NCBI RefSeq assembly: GCF_040214835.1
Contig: NZ_CP157874.1
Location: 3,228,001 to 3,292,000, forward strand
DNA length: 64,000 bases
Origin: Pseudomonas asiatica
Lineage (GTDB): Bacteria; Pseudomonadota; Gammaproteobacteria; Pseudomonadales; Pseudomonadaceae
Reading direction: 5' to 3'
Every line of letters begins with the position of its first letter. Position 1 is the first letter of the stretch. This document shows, piece by piece, positions 9,724-18,167 of this stretch. The translations under genes were made by a program, and so were the position numbers. The notes under the pieces are model-generated. The model searched no databases. It was not told the origin of the DNA and worked only from the letters and a program-made list of their open reading frames with translations.

Positions 9724-10015
9724 GGGCGATCTCCTCGAAGCCTTGCTCCAGGCGCAGGCGCACCACGCCTGGGGTGGCGCCGAAATCATGGATGTCGATG
9801 TTCACGGCCGGCCAGGTGCGGCCCTCGAACAGGCGCTGGAACAGCTGCGCCCAGCGGGCAGCGCTGCCGTTGACCGAAGTCACCACCTGGATTTGCAGGC
9901 TGCCGGCGGTGCCGGGTTCGATCAGCACTTCAAGGTCGCCGGAGCTGACGCAGCCCACCAGCGTGCGGCCACGCCCAGGGGCGGCGGCGGGGAATTGAAA
10001 GGTCAGGGTTTCCAT
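9716..10015 (-). CDS. mdcC: Malonate decarboxylase acyl carrier protein (delta) MdcC
   Basis: This 99-residue carrier subunit holds the acetyl or malonyl group on a triphosphoribosyl-dephospho-CoA arm. The expected attachment serine lies in VGCVSSGDLEV, with Ser25 in the position known from the Klebsiella protein. ATG 10015 gives METLTFQF, the family start. The mdcB stop lies two bases upstream. Confidence 0.92.
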   Translation of the reverse strand: METLTFQFPAAAPGRGRTLVGCVSSGDLEVLIEPGTAGSLQIQVVTSVNGSAARWAQLFQRLFEGRTWPAVNIDIHDFGATPGVVRLRLEQGFEEIAHD

Positions 10016-10016
10016 G

Positions 10017-10961
10017 TCACAGGCTCCCGGCTTTGTCGAGGAACAGGCAGGCGGCCAGCAGATCGGCGGCGCCGCCCGGTGAGGCATTCAGGTGCAGCAG
10101 GTGCTGGTCCAGCCGGCGCAGCTGTCGGCGCCCGGCCAGCGTGGCGCTGCCGCCTTCGCTCAGCACGGTAAGGGCGCCGTGCTGGACGGCAGCCAACCCG
10201 GTCGGGCCGCTGCGCCAGAGCACGCAGGTATCGTTGAGCACGGCCATGATCGCCAGCAGCGCGTCCAGCCGGGCGTGCGGCTCGCTGGCACCGGCGGTGC
10301 GGCTGCGCTGCAGTTGTGGCAGGCCGTGACCGATAACCGCCGGGAAACCTTGTTGCGCCTGTTCGCGGGCGCCGCCAGTGCCATAGCGGCGGCGTACCTG
10401 CAGGCCATGGCTGTCTTGGGTGGTCATGGCGGGGTCGTCGAACAGTGCGATGCGACCGGCACGGGCAGCCAGGGTGTCGGTATCGGCCTGGGTGTCGAGG
10501 GCCTTGGATGCTACCAGCAGGCCGAGGGCCCAGATTGCGCCGCGGTGGGTGTTGACCCCGCCGGTGGCGGCCAGCATCGCCGCCTCGCCTTCGCGGCCGA
10601 GCTGGCCCAGGGTGGCGCGCAGGGGCTGGCCGAGGGTGCCGATGGCCTGGGCGGCTTCGGCCATGTTGCGCAGGCATGGCCACAGGGCCAGGGCCGAGGC
10701 ATGCATCAGGGCCAGGGTCATGTCGTGGTGGGCGCCGTTGCCACGGCGGTCGACCAGGCCGGGTTTGGGGGACAGGTCGGCTTCGTCGATCAGGGCTTCC
10801 ACGGCCAGGTCGGCCAGTTGGTCGGCCAGGGGTAATTCGGTTGCCTGTGCTGGCCTCTTCGCGGGTAAACCCGCTCCCACAAGGATCGCGCAATCTTCAA
10901 ATGCATCACTATTCCTGTGCTCGCGAAGAAGCCCACGCGGTTGCAAGTCGAGTGCTTTCAT
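10017..10961 (-). CDS. mdcB: Triphosphoribosyl-dephospho-CoA synthase MdcB with REP-derived N-terminal insertion
   Basis: This 314-residue enzyme makes the prosthetic-group precursor from ATP and dephospho-CoA. The family core is clear from [30 protein letters not shown] (about residue 43 on) through the [16 protein letters not shown] segment. The start at 10961 overlaps the mdcA stop as TGATG. Residues about 11-37 do not look like family sequence: they are translated from a REP repeat at 10854-10930 and include VGAGLPAK, the usual translation of a Pseudomonas REP. The protein is about 25 residues longer than I expect for MdcB, which matches the insertion. Confidence 0.9.
   Translation of the reverse strand: MKALDLQPRGLLREHRNSDAFEDCAILVGAGLPAKRPAQATELPLADQLADLAVEALIDEADLSPKPGLVDRRGNGAHHDMTLALMHASALALWPCLRNMAEAAQAIGTLGQPLRATLGQLGREGEAAMLAATGGVNTHRGAIWALGLLVASKALDTQADTDTLAARAGRIALFDDPAMTTQDSHGLQVRRRYGTGGAREQAQQGFPAVIGHGLPQLQRSRTAGASEPHARLDALLAIMAVLNDTCVLWRSGPTGLAAVQHGALTVLSEGGSATLAGRRQLRRLDQHLLHLNASPGGAADLLAACLFLDKAGSL
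10854..10930. repeat. REP element inside the mdcB coding sequence
   Basis: The left arm TTCGCGGGTAAACCCGCTCC plus CACA is intact. The right arm is recognisable but internally deleted: CCTGTG at 10914-10919 runs directly into CGCGAAGA at 10922-10929, where a full element would carry GGAGCGGGTTTACC between them. The element keeps the mdcB frame open. Confidence 0.85.
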
Positions 10962-12622
10962 CACCAGCTCCTGAACCGTGCAGGCGGGTTGTAGAGGCCG
11001 CCGGACCATTCGACCAGGTCGGCGATGCTGCGCGCGGCCAGCAGCTCGCGGCTGGCGTCGGTGCGGCGGATGCCGAGGTCTTCGGGCAAGGCGACCAGGC
11101 CTTGCTGGCGCAGGCGCTGAGTGTCCTTGGGGTCGTGCCGCAGGCCGATGGCGGTAACCCCGGCCACGGCGGCGATCATCTGCTGGCGCTCTTCCAGGCT
11201 GCGGGCCTTGTACAGGTAGGCAATGCCCTCCTCGGTCAGCAGGTGGGTGACGTCGTCGCCATAGATCATCACCGGTGCCAGCGGCATGCCGGCTTTCCTG
11301 GCCACTTCCACGGCATCGAGGGTTTCCACGAAGGTGGGCTTGCCGCCTTCCTGGTAGGTCTCGACCATCTGCACCACCAGTTTGCGACCGCGTTCGAGCA
11401 TGGTTTCCGGCACGGTCATGTCGAGCCAGGCCGGGGTCGCATGGCGCCGGCCACGGGGGTCGTGGCCCATGTTCGGGGCACCGCCGAAGCCGGCCAGGCG
11501 GCCGCGGGTCACGGTCGAGGAATGGCCATCGCCATCCACCTGCAGGGTGGCGCCAATGAACAGGTCGACAGCGTACTGCCCGGCCAGCTGGCACATCATG
11601 CGGTTGGAACGCAGCGAACCATCACGACCGGTGAAGAACACGTCCGGGCGCTGGGCGATGTAGCCCTCCATGCCCAGCTCGGTACCGAAGCAGTGCACGC
11701 TTTCCACCCAGCCGGTCTCGATGGCCGGGATCAGCGTCGGGTGCGGGTTGAGTGTCCAGTTGCGGCAGATCTTGCCCTTCAGGCCCAGGGACTCGCCATA
11801 GGTGGGCAGGATCAGTTCGATGGCGGCGGTGTTGAAGCCAATGCCATGGTTCAGCGACTGCACCTGGTGTCTTTCGTAGATGCCGCGAATGGCCATCATC
11901 GCCATCAGCACGTGCACCGGCTTGATATGGCGCGGGTCGCGGGTGAACAGCGGCTCTATATAGAAAGGCTGGTCGGCAACCACCACGAAATCGACCCAGG
12001 ATGCCGGGATATCGACCCGTGGCAGGTCATCCACGCGGTCCACCAGCTGGTTGACCTGGGCAATGACGATGCCGTCGCTGAACGCGGCCGGCTCCACCAG
12101 TGCCGGGGTGTCTTCGGTGCTGGGGCCGGTGAACAGGTTGCCATCGCGATCGGCCATGAAACCAGCCACCAGGGTAACGTTGGGGATCAGGTCGACCAGC
12201 AGCCGCGAGTACAGCTCGATATAGGTGTGGATTGCACCGACTTCGAGCAGGCCGTCTTCCAGCAGCTGGCCAATGCGCAGGCTCTGCGGGCCGGCGAAGG
12301 AGAAGTCGAGCTTGCGGGCGATGCCACGTTCGAACAGGTCCAGGTGCTCGGCGCGGCTGACGCTGGGCATGATCATGTGCAGGTCGTGCAGGCGCCCAGG
12401 GTCGACCTTGGCCAGCGCACGCGAGAGGAAGTCGGCCTGCTTCTGGTTGTTGCCTTCGAGCACTACCCGGTCGCCGGGAGCCAGCAGCAGTTCCAGGGCT
12501 TCGACGATACGCTCGGTGGGCAGCACCACGCCGTCGGCGAGGTGGCGGACCCGGTCAAGGCGGCGCTGCTTTTCGGCGCGCCGCCGCGACCATTGCGGCG
12601 GTGGATTCTTGGTTGTTGTCAT
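10961..12622 (-). CDS. mdcA: Malonate decarboxylase subunit alpha MdcA (acetyl-S-ACP:malonate ACP transferase)
   Basis: This 553-residue CoA-transferase-like subunit exchanges the acetyl group on the carrier protein for malonate and releases acetate, which closes the catalytic cycle. Family segments such as [18 protein letters not shown] near residue 50 and [20 protein letters not shown] in the C-terminal third are present. It is the first gene of mdcABCDEGH-madLM and starts 78 bases downstream of a strong palindrome that may be the operon operator. Confidence 0.95.
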   Translation of the reverse strand: MTTTKNPPPQWSRRRAEKQRRLDRVRHLADGVVLPTERIVEALELLLAPGDRVVLEGNNQKQADFLSRALAKVDPGRLHDLHMIMPSVSRAEHLDLFERGIARKLDFSFAGPQSLRIGQLLEDGLLEVGAIHTYIELYSRLLVDLIPNVTLVAGFMADRDGNLFTGPSTEDTPALVEPAAFSDGIVIAQVNQLVDRVDDLPRVDIPASWVDFVVVADQPFYIEPLFTRDPRHIKPVHVLMAMMAIRGIYERHQVQSLNHGIGFNTAAIELILPTYGESLGLKGKICRNWTLNPHPTLIPAIETGWVESVHCFGTELGMEGYIAQRPDVFFTGRDGSLRSNRMMCQLAGQYAVDLFIGATLQVDGDGHSSTVTRGRLAGFGGAPNMGHDPRGRRHATPAWLDMTVPETMLERGRKLVVQMVETYQEGGKPTFVETLDAVEVARKAGMPLAPVMIYGDDVTHLLTEEGIAYLYKARSLEERQQMIAAVAGVTAIGLRHDPKDTQRLRQQGLVALPEDLGIRRTDASRELLAARSIADLVEWSGGLYNPPARFRSW

Positions 12623-12699
12623 GGTGACTCCACGGGTTCGCTGTCGTGGGGGTCACCTTAGGGCTGGGGTGGTTGCGCATCAATCAAGCTCAGGCACTG

Positions 12700-12722
12700 A
12701 TCGTTACGGTCAGGGTAACGAT
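12700..12722. promoter_or_regulatory. Palindrome upstream of mdcA, candidate LysR-type operator
   Basis: ATCGTTAC (12700-12707) and GTAACGAT (12715-12722) form a perfect eight-base inverted repeat around GGTCAGG. The site lies 78-100 bases upstream of the mdcA start. Size and spacing suit the T-N11-A type of LysR site used by MdcR in other bacteria; no mdcR gene is present here. Confidence 0.5.
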
Positions 12723-12745
12723 TTAGCATATGCGCTGTCGCTCAT

Positions 12746-12840
12746 GGCCCTATCGCCGGCAAGCCTGCTCCCCACAGGTACAGCGCAGGCCTTGAAAGTT
12801 GTGCGGTATCTGTGGGAGCTGGCTTGCCGGCGATAGGGCC
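12746..12840. repeat. REP pair, GCCGGCAAGCC type, between mdcA and the divergent valine genes
   Basis: GGCCCTATCGCCGGCAAGCC and its inverted copy ending GCCGGCGATAGGGCC bracket a spacer. This is a third REP sequence class, different from the TGTAGG and GCGGGTTTACC forms elsewhere in the window. Confidence 0.85.
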
Positions 12841-13016
12841 AGCCGGCCAACCTGAAACCTTGGTAGAGTGGCGTTATCGCCACACAAGACAAAAATGCAG
12901 AATCCCCCTGCAGATTTGTCGATTGTGCAAGGCAAATTCGCATGACAGGATCCTGCGATCCTCCAGCGAACTCCAGACTTCACTTGGAAAATCAATAACA
13001 AAGCAGGGAGAACGCA

Positions 13017-14087
13017 ATGACTGCGCACGCTCATACCTCGGCAACCGACCATGTGCTGGCCGAGGTCCGCAACCAGATCGGCCATCTGACCCTGAACCGC
13101 CCCGCCGGCCTCAATGCCCTGACCCTGGACATGGTCCGCAGCCTGCGCCAGCACCTCGACCTGTGGGCCGAAGACCCGCACGTGCACGCCGTGGTACTGC
13201 GTGGCGAGGGCCCCAAGGGTTTCTGCGCCGGTGGCGATATCCGCTCGCTGCACGACAGCTTCAAGGCTGGCGAAACGCTGCATGAAACCTTCTTCGTCGA
13301 GGAATACGCCCTTGACCTGGCCATCCACCGCTACCGCAAGCCGGTGCTGGTGCTGATGGACGGCTTCACCCTCGGTGGCGGCATGGGCCTGGCCCAAGGC
13401 TGCGACCTGCGCGTGGTCACCGAGCGCAGCCGCTTGGGCATGCCTGAAGTGGCAATCGGCTACTTCCCGGATGTGGGTGGCAGCTACTTCCTGTCGCGTA
13501 TCCCTGGCGAGCTGGGCACCTACCTGGGCGTCAGTGGCAGCCAGATCCAGGCAGCCGATGCACTGTACTGCGGCCTGGCCGACTGGTACCTGGCCAGCGA
13601 CCAGCTGGCAGCCCTCGACCGGGGCCTGGACCAGCTGCACTTCGGCGACCAGCCACTCAAGGACCTGCAGAACCTGCTGGCCAGGCTCGGCACCCAGGTG
13701 CTCGACGATGCGCCGCTGGAAAAACTGCGCCCGGTCATCGACCACTTCTTCGCCCTGCCCGACGTGCCTGCCATCGTCGAGCAACTGCGTGCGGTGAGCA
13801 TTGGCGACAGCCACGCCTGGGCCGTGGCCACCGCCGACCAGCTGGAAAGCCGCTCGCCGCTGGCCATGGCGGTTACTCTGGAGATGCTGCGCCGGGGTCG
13901 CCACCTGAGCCTTGACGACTGCTTTGCCATGGAGCTGCACCTGGACCGCCAGTGGTTCCAGCACGGCGACATCATCGAAGGCGTGCGCGCGCTGATCATC
14001 GACAAGGACAAGCAGCCACGCTGGAACCCGCCGACCCTGGCCGCACTGCAACGCCAGCGGGTCGACCAATTCTTCGAAGGCCTGTGA
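13017..14087 (+). CDS. Enoyl-CoA hydratase/isomerase family protein, probable 3-hydroxyisobutyryl-CoA hydrolase
   Basis: This 356-residue crotonase-superfamily enzyme has the length and central motif of 3-hydroxyisobutyryl-CoA hydrolases: [13 protein letters not shown] followed by [20 protein letters not shown], with the oxyanion segment [14 protein letters not shown] near residue 65. It would release 3-hydroxyisobutyrate in valine breakdown. GGGAG precedes the ATG. The acyl-CoA dehydrogenase gene follows after 16 bases, so the two are probably one operon. An ordinary enoyl-CoA hydratase is less likely because of the greater length. Confidence 0.8.
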   Translation: MTAHAHTSATDHVLAEVRNQIGHLTLNRPAGLNALTLDMVRSLRQHLDLWAEDPHVHAVVLRGEGPKGFCAGGDIRSLHDSFKAGETLHETFFVEEYALDLAIHRYRKPVLVLMDGFTLGGGMGLAQGCDLRVVTERSRLGMPEVAIGYFPDVGGSYFLSRIPGELGTYLGVSGSQIQAADALYCGLADWYLASDQLAALDRGLDQLHFGDQPLKDLQNLLARLGTQVLDDAPLEKLRPVIDHFFALPDVPAIVEQLRAVSIGDSHAWAVATADQLESRSPLAMAVTLEMLRRGRHLSLDDCFAMELHLDRQWFQHGDIIEGVRALIIDKDKQPRWNPPTLAALQRQRVDQFFEGL

Positions 14088-14103
14088 GCCCGGGAGTACA
14101 CAG

Positions 14104-15255
14104 ATGCAAGACCTGGAACTGAGCGAAGAACAGATCATGATCCGCGACATGGCCCGGGACTTTGCCCGTGGCGAGATCGCCCCGCATGCCCAGGCCTGGG
14201 AAAAGGCCGGCTGGATCGACGATGGTGTGGTGCGCAAGATGGGCGAACTGGGCCTGCTGGGCATGGTGGTGCCGGAAGACTTTGGCGGCAGCTACACCGA
14301 CTACGTCGCCTACGCCCTGGCGGTGGAAGAGATCGCCGCCGGATGCGGTGCCACCGGAGCGATGATGAGCATCCACAACTCGGTGGGCTGCGGCCCGCTG
14401 CTGGCCTACGGCACGGCCGAACAGCAACAGCAGTGGCTGCCACGCCTGGCCACCGGCGAGGTGATCGGCTGCTTCTGCCTGACCGAGCCACAGGCCGGTT
14501 CCGAGGCGCACAACCTGCGCACCCGCGCCGAGCTGGTGGATGGCCAGTGGGTGATCAACGGCGCCAAGCAGTTCGTCAGCAACGCCCGCCGCGCCGGGTT
14601 GGCCATCGTCTTCGCGGTGACCGACCCGGAGCTGGGCAAAAAGGGCCTGTCGGCGTTCCTGGTGCCAACCGACAACCCGGGCTTCAAGGTCGATCGCAGC
14701 GAGCACAAGATGGGCATCCGCGCCTCCGACACCTGCGCGGTCACCTTCGACAACTGCCGCATCCCTGCCGCCAACATCCTCGGTGAGCGTGGCAAGGGCC
14801 TGGCCATCGCCCTGTCCAACCTCGAGGGCGGCCGTATCGGCATTGCTGCCCAGGCACTGGGCATTGCCCGCGCCGCGTTCGAGGCGGCGTTGGCCTACTC
14901 GCGTGATCGGGTGCAGTTCGGCAAGCCGATCAACGAACACCAGAGCATCGCCAACCTGCTGGCCGACATGCAGGTGCAGGTGAATGCCGCGCGCTTGCTG
15001 ATCCTGCATGCCGCGCGCCTGCGCAGCGCCGGCAAGCCGTGCCTGTCGGAGGCCTCGCAGGCCAAGCTGTTCGCTTCGGAAATGGCCGAGCGGGTGTGCT
15101 CGATGGCGATCCAGGTGCATGGCGGGTATGGCTACCTGGAGGATTACCCGGTGGAGCGCTACTACCGCGATGCGCGGATCACGCAGATCTATGAAGGGTC
15201 TAGCGAGATCCAGCGGATGCTGATTGCGCGGGAGTTGAAGCACTACCCGCTTTAA
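14104..15255 (+). CDS. Acyl-CoA dehydrogenase, probable isobutyryl-CoA dehydrogenase
   Basis: This 383-residue flavoenzyme has the acyl-CoA dehydrogenase layout: N-terminal helical domain, FAD-binding [18 protein letters not shown] segment, and a C-terminal domain with the catalytic glutamate in [10 protein letters not shown] (about residue 364). Pairing with a 3-hydroxyisobutyryl-CoA hydrolase-like gene points to oxidation of isobutyryl-CoA to methacrylyl-CoA in valine catabolism, as in the mmsAB region of P. aeruginosa. Substrate is inferred from context. GGGAG lies upstream of the start. Confidence 0.85.
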   Translation: MQDLELSEEQIMIRDMARDFARGEIAPHAQAWEKAGWIDDGVVRKMGELGLLGMVVPEDFGGSYTDYVAYALAVEEIAAGCGATGAMMSIHNSVGCGPLLAYGTAEQQQQWLPRLATGEVIGCFCLTEPQAGSEAHNLRTRAELVDGQWVINGAKQFVSNARRAGLAIVFAVTDPELGKKGLSAFLVPTDNPGFKVDRSEHKMGIRASDTCAVTFDNCRIPAANILGERGKGLAIALSNLEGGRIGIAAQALGIARAAFEAALAYSRDRVQFGKPINEHQSIANLLADMQVQVNAARLLILHAARLRSAGKPCLSEASQAKLFASEMAERVCSMAIQVHGGYGYLEDYPVERYYRDARITQIYEGSSEIQRMLIARELKHYPL

Positions 15256-15270
15256 AACCTTGCGCGATCC

Positions 15271-15389
15271 CTGTAGGAGCGGCCTTGTGTCGCGATAGGG
15301 CCGCATGGCGGCCCCAGCAATTTGTGCATCGAAGCTGACATCCTGGGGCCGCTTTGCGGCCCTTTCGCGACACAAGGCCGCTCCTGCAA
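15271..15389. repeat. REP pair after the acyl-CoA dehydrogenase gene
   Basis: CTGTAGGAGCGGCCTTGTGT and the inverted copy ACAAGGCCGCTCCTGCA enclose smaller palindromes (GGGGCCGCTTTGCGGCCC). It lies between two converging genes. Confidence 0.9.
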
Positions 15390-15417
15390 GGGCCAGCGTT
15401 AACCGCCCCGCACTCGT

Positions 15418-16350
15418 CTATCGCCAATAGCGCGAATCATCCACCACCCTGGCATGCCCCTCGAACAGCGCCGGCAACTGCTCCTTTAGGTAGTCGATCC
15501 AGGTGCGCACCTTGGCATCCAGATAATGCCGTGACGGGTAGATCGCATACAGCGCGCTCTCGCGCAGGCGATACGGCGCCAGCAACCGGCACAACCGCCC
15601 CTGCTCGATCGCCTGGCTGGCGGTGTAGAACGGCAGCAGGCCAATGCCCATGCCCAGCTCGCTGGCCACCAGCATGGCGTCGGCGACGTTGGTGGAAAAA
15701 CTGTCGCTCGGTGCGATCACGCACTGGTCAACCCCTTGCGGGAACACCCAGTCACCTTCGTACATCGGATAAGCCATGCGCAGGCAACGGTGCTGGTGCA
15801 GGTCTTCCGGGCGCTCTGGCACGCCGTGGGCCACCAGGTAGCTCGGCGCCGCGCAGGGGATGCTGAAAATGTTGCCCAGCGGCACGGCGATCAGCTGCGA
15901 ATCCGGCAGCGCCCCGTCCACGGTAATCACCACGTCATGCCCTTCGGCCAGCGGGTCGGGGTTGCGCTGGGACAGGGTCAGCTCGATCACCACCTCCGGG
16001 CACAATGCGTTGTAGCCGGCCACCAGCGGCATCAGCAACAGGCCCAGGCCGTGCGGGCAATGCAAACGCAGGTGGCCGCGGGGCGTGAGGTGCGCGCCAC
16101 GGGCTTCGCCCACCGCCTCTTCGGTCAGCAACATGATCTGCCGCGAGCGCTCGAGAAACCGCTCGCCCGCCTCGCTCATGCGCAAACGCCGCGTGGTGCG
16201 GTGCAGCAGGCGGGTCTGCAGCTGGTTTTCCAGCTCGGCAACGATGCGCGAAACCTGCGCCGCAGAAATGTCCAGGGCATTGGCGGCCGCAGCGAAGCTG
16301 CCACATTCCACCACACGGGCGAAGGTACGCATGGCATGCAGCATGTCCAT
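15418..16350 (-). CDS. LysR-family transcriptional regulator
   Basis: This 310-residue regulator has the N-terminal winged HTH of LysR proteins (FARVVECGSFAAAANALDIS, then AQVSRIVAELENQLQTRLLHR) and a substrate-binding effector domain. AAGGAG precedes ATG 16350. It diverges from the DUF2790 gene. It does not resemble MdcR as I remember it, so I do not link it to the malonate operon. The effector is unknown. Confidence 0.9.
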   Translation of the reverse strand: MDMLHAMRTFARVVECGSFAAAANALDISAAQVSRIVAELENQLQTRLLHRTTRRLRMSEAGERFLERSRQIMLLTEEAVGEARGAHLTPRGHLRLHCPHGLGLLLMPLVAGYNALCPEVVIELTLSQRNPDPLAEGHDVVITVDGALPDSQLIAVPLGNIFSIPCAAPSYLVAHGVPERPEDLHQHRCLRMAYPMYEGDWVFPQGVDQCVIAPSDSFSTNVADAMLVASELGMGIGLLPFYTASQAIEQGRLCRLLAPYRLRESALYAIYPSRHYLDAKVRTWIDYLKEQLPALFEGHARVVDDSRYWR

Positions 16351-16476
16351 GAAGGTGTGCTCCTTGTTCGGTCTTATTCTTGCGTTACAGGCAGGAATCT
16401 ATCACGGGTTAGCCCATTTATTGTGGATGACCAATGAATGGATCATTAGCCATACATTGAAAAAAAGGAGCCTGCC

Positions 16477-16740
16477 ATGAAACGTTCGATCGCTGTCCTT
16501 GCCGTTGCGGCTACTCTCGCCTCGTTCGGTGCCCTTGCCGACAGCGGCAGCAACCAGCCGGTCAGCAGCAGCAACTACGAATACGGCATGCCGCTGGACG
16601 TGGCCAAGGTCATCTCCATCACCCCGGCCAGCAACGCCGCCGACTGCCAGGTTGGCACCGCGCACATGGTGTATGTCGACCACCAGGGCCAGAAGCGCGA
16701 AATCGACTACCGGGAAATGGGCAACTGCTCGCAGCAGTGA
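16477..16740 (+). CDS. DUF2790 family periplasmic protein
   Basis: This 87-residue protein has a clear signal peptide (MKRSIAVLAVAATLASFGALA, cleavage near residue 21). The mature part contains YEYGMPLDVAKVIS, the conserved DUF2790 core found in many small Pseudomonas proteins, and ends with two cysteines about 30 residues apart that could form a disulfide. AGGAG lies six bases ahead of the start. Function is unknown. Confidence 0.85.
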   Translation: MKRSIAVLAVAATLASFGALADSGSNQPVSSSNYEYGMPLDVAKVISITPASNAADCQVGTAHMVYVDHQGQKREIDYREMGNCSQQ

Positions 16741-16741
16741 G

Positions 16742-17434
16742 TCAGGCCAGCACCTCGGTGATCCAGCCGACCTGTTGCCTGAAGTCGTCGATTTTCGCCT
16801 GAGGCACCGCACCGCGGGCCCGCTCGAAGTTGGCCAGGGTCTGCTGCTTCTGCCGCAGCATGCGCCGCCACTTGACCAGGAACGCCTCGCTTTTCTCCTG
16901 CACCAGCACCGGGCCGAAGTACAGCTGTTCAGCGGTGTACGCCGCCCCGCCCGGCTCGGCGACGATGATCTCGTAGTCGAAGCGGTTTTCCCGCAGCAGC
17001 TCTTCGCTGACGATCCGGTAACCATTGCCCACCAGCCATTGGCGCAGTTCGCGCTCGGCGCCATTGGGCTGCAGCACCAGGCGGGTGACGCCGGCCAGGC
17101 GCTGTTTGCCGGCCTCGAGGATTTCGCACATGGTGTCGCCACCCATGCCGCAGATACTGATCACCGTGATGCGGTCTTCCGCCTCGACCGCTGCCAGGCC
17201 ATTGGCCAGGCGCACGCTGACCCGCCCTTCCAGGCCGTTCCTGCGCACGTTGCGCTGGGCCGAGGCAAACGGCGTCTGCGCCACTTCGCCCGCTACCGCC
17301 GCGTCCAGCACGCCGCGCAGCATCAAGGCCACCGGCAGGTAGCCATGGTCCGAGCCGATGTCGGCCAGGCGCGCGCCTTGCGGTACTTGTGCAGCCACGC
17401 GCTCCAGGCGCCTGGACAATGTCTGTTCGTTCAA
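16742..17434 (-). CDS. trmK: tRNA (adenine(22)-N(1))-methyltransferase TrmK family
   Basis: This 230-residue SAM-dependent methyltransferase has motif I at ADIGSDHGYLPV (about residues 24-35) and the family segment ISICGMGGDTMCEIL. The C-terminal coiled region (EAFLVKWRRMLRQKQQTLAN) is typical of TrmK. The start is TTG 17434, with AGGGG eight bases ahead; there is no nearer ATG. The family methylates A22 of tRNA in Gram-positive bacteria; its target in Pseudomonas is assumed. The gene converges on the DUF2790 gene with one base between their stops. Confidence 0.85.
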   Translation of the reverse strand: MNEQTLSRRLERVAAQVPQGARLADIGSDHGYLPVALMLRGVLDAAVAGEVAQTPFASAQRNVRRNGLEGRVSVRLANGLAAVEAEDRITVISICGMGGDTMCEILEAGKQRLAGVTRLVLQPNGAERELRQWLVGNGYRIVSEELLRENRFDYEIIVAEPGGAAYTAEQLYFGPVLVQEKSEAFLVKWRRMLRQKQQTLANFERARGAVPQAKIDDFRQQVGWITEVLA

Positions 17435-17570
17435 CGTAAACCCCTGCTTTGCAATCGGCCGCGATTCTGACGGCGAACGCCGCGCATTTCAAACACCGGG
17501 GTGCCCTCGACCGTGCCGGCGCGCTCGCGTAGGCTTGCCGCTTTCCTTCCGTAGCAAGGCAAGACACACC

Positions 17571-17951
17571 ATGGCACAAGCAGACATCATCTACACCCCG
17601 GACCCGGACGCCGAGTCGATTTCCTCCGACGTTGCCGAATACAACGGCGTGCTGGTCACCACGCAGATCCCGACCCACGCCGATGGCAGCCTGGAACTGG
17701 GCGGCATCGTCGAGCAGAGCGAGTGCACCCTGCAGGCGCTGAAAGTGGCGCTGGAGAAGGCCGGCAGCGGCATGGACCGCGTGCTGCACCTGACCATCTA
17801 CCTCACCGACATGGCCGACCGCGCGGCATTCAACGAGGTGTACCAGCGCTTCTTCAGCAAGCCCTGGCCGGTACGCGCCGCCGTGGGCGTGGCTGCACTG
17901 GCGTTCGAAGGCATGCGCGTGGAAGTGACCGCAATGGCCGCCAAGCGCTGA
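17571..17951 (+). CDS. RidA family protein
   Basis: This 126-residue protein has the YjgF/YER057c/UK114 fold. The conserved end is GVAALAFEGMRVEVTAMAA, and DRVLHLTIYLTDM is the usual central strand-helix. RidA proteins hydrolyse reactive enamine/imine intermediates from PLP enzymes; subfamily members differ and this one is not assigned. I chose ATG 17571 because the upstream extension is low-quality overlap with the trmK promoter region. Confidence 0.85.
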   Translation: MAQADIIYTPDPDAESISSDVAEYNGVLVTTQIPTHADGSLELGGIVEQSECTLQALKVALEKAGSGMDRVLHLTIYLTDMADRAAFNEVYQRFFSKPWPVRAAVGVAALAFEGMRVEVTAMAAKR

Positions 17952-17973
17952 CTTTTGCCTGAGGCACGATTCT

Positions 17974-18089
17974 TGTAGGAGCGGCCTTGTGTCGCGATTG
18001 GGGTGCGCAGCGCCCCCAGGTTCTCAGCTGCGCAGCAGATATTGCCGGGGCCGCGTTGCGGCCCTTCGCGACACAAGGCCGCTCCTACA
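17974..18089. repeat. REP pair between ridA-like gene and rlhA
   Basis: TGTAGGAGCGGCCTTGTGTC and the inverted copy ending GGCCGCTCCTACA. It ends about 80 bases before the rlhA start, so the rlhA promoter must lie within or just after it. Confidence 0.9.
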
Positions 18090-18167
18090 AGCACCCCGAT
18101 GATGCCGCCAGCCCGTTTCGCCGCTACAATGCCCGCCTAAACCGTGACAGCCCGAACCTATAACGAC

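Noticed and set aside
15418..16350. LysR gene as the missing mdcR
   Set aside because: The sequence does not resemble MdcR as I know it and it is separated from the operon by two divergent catabolic genes.
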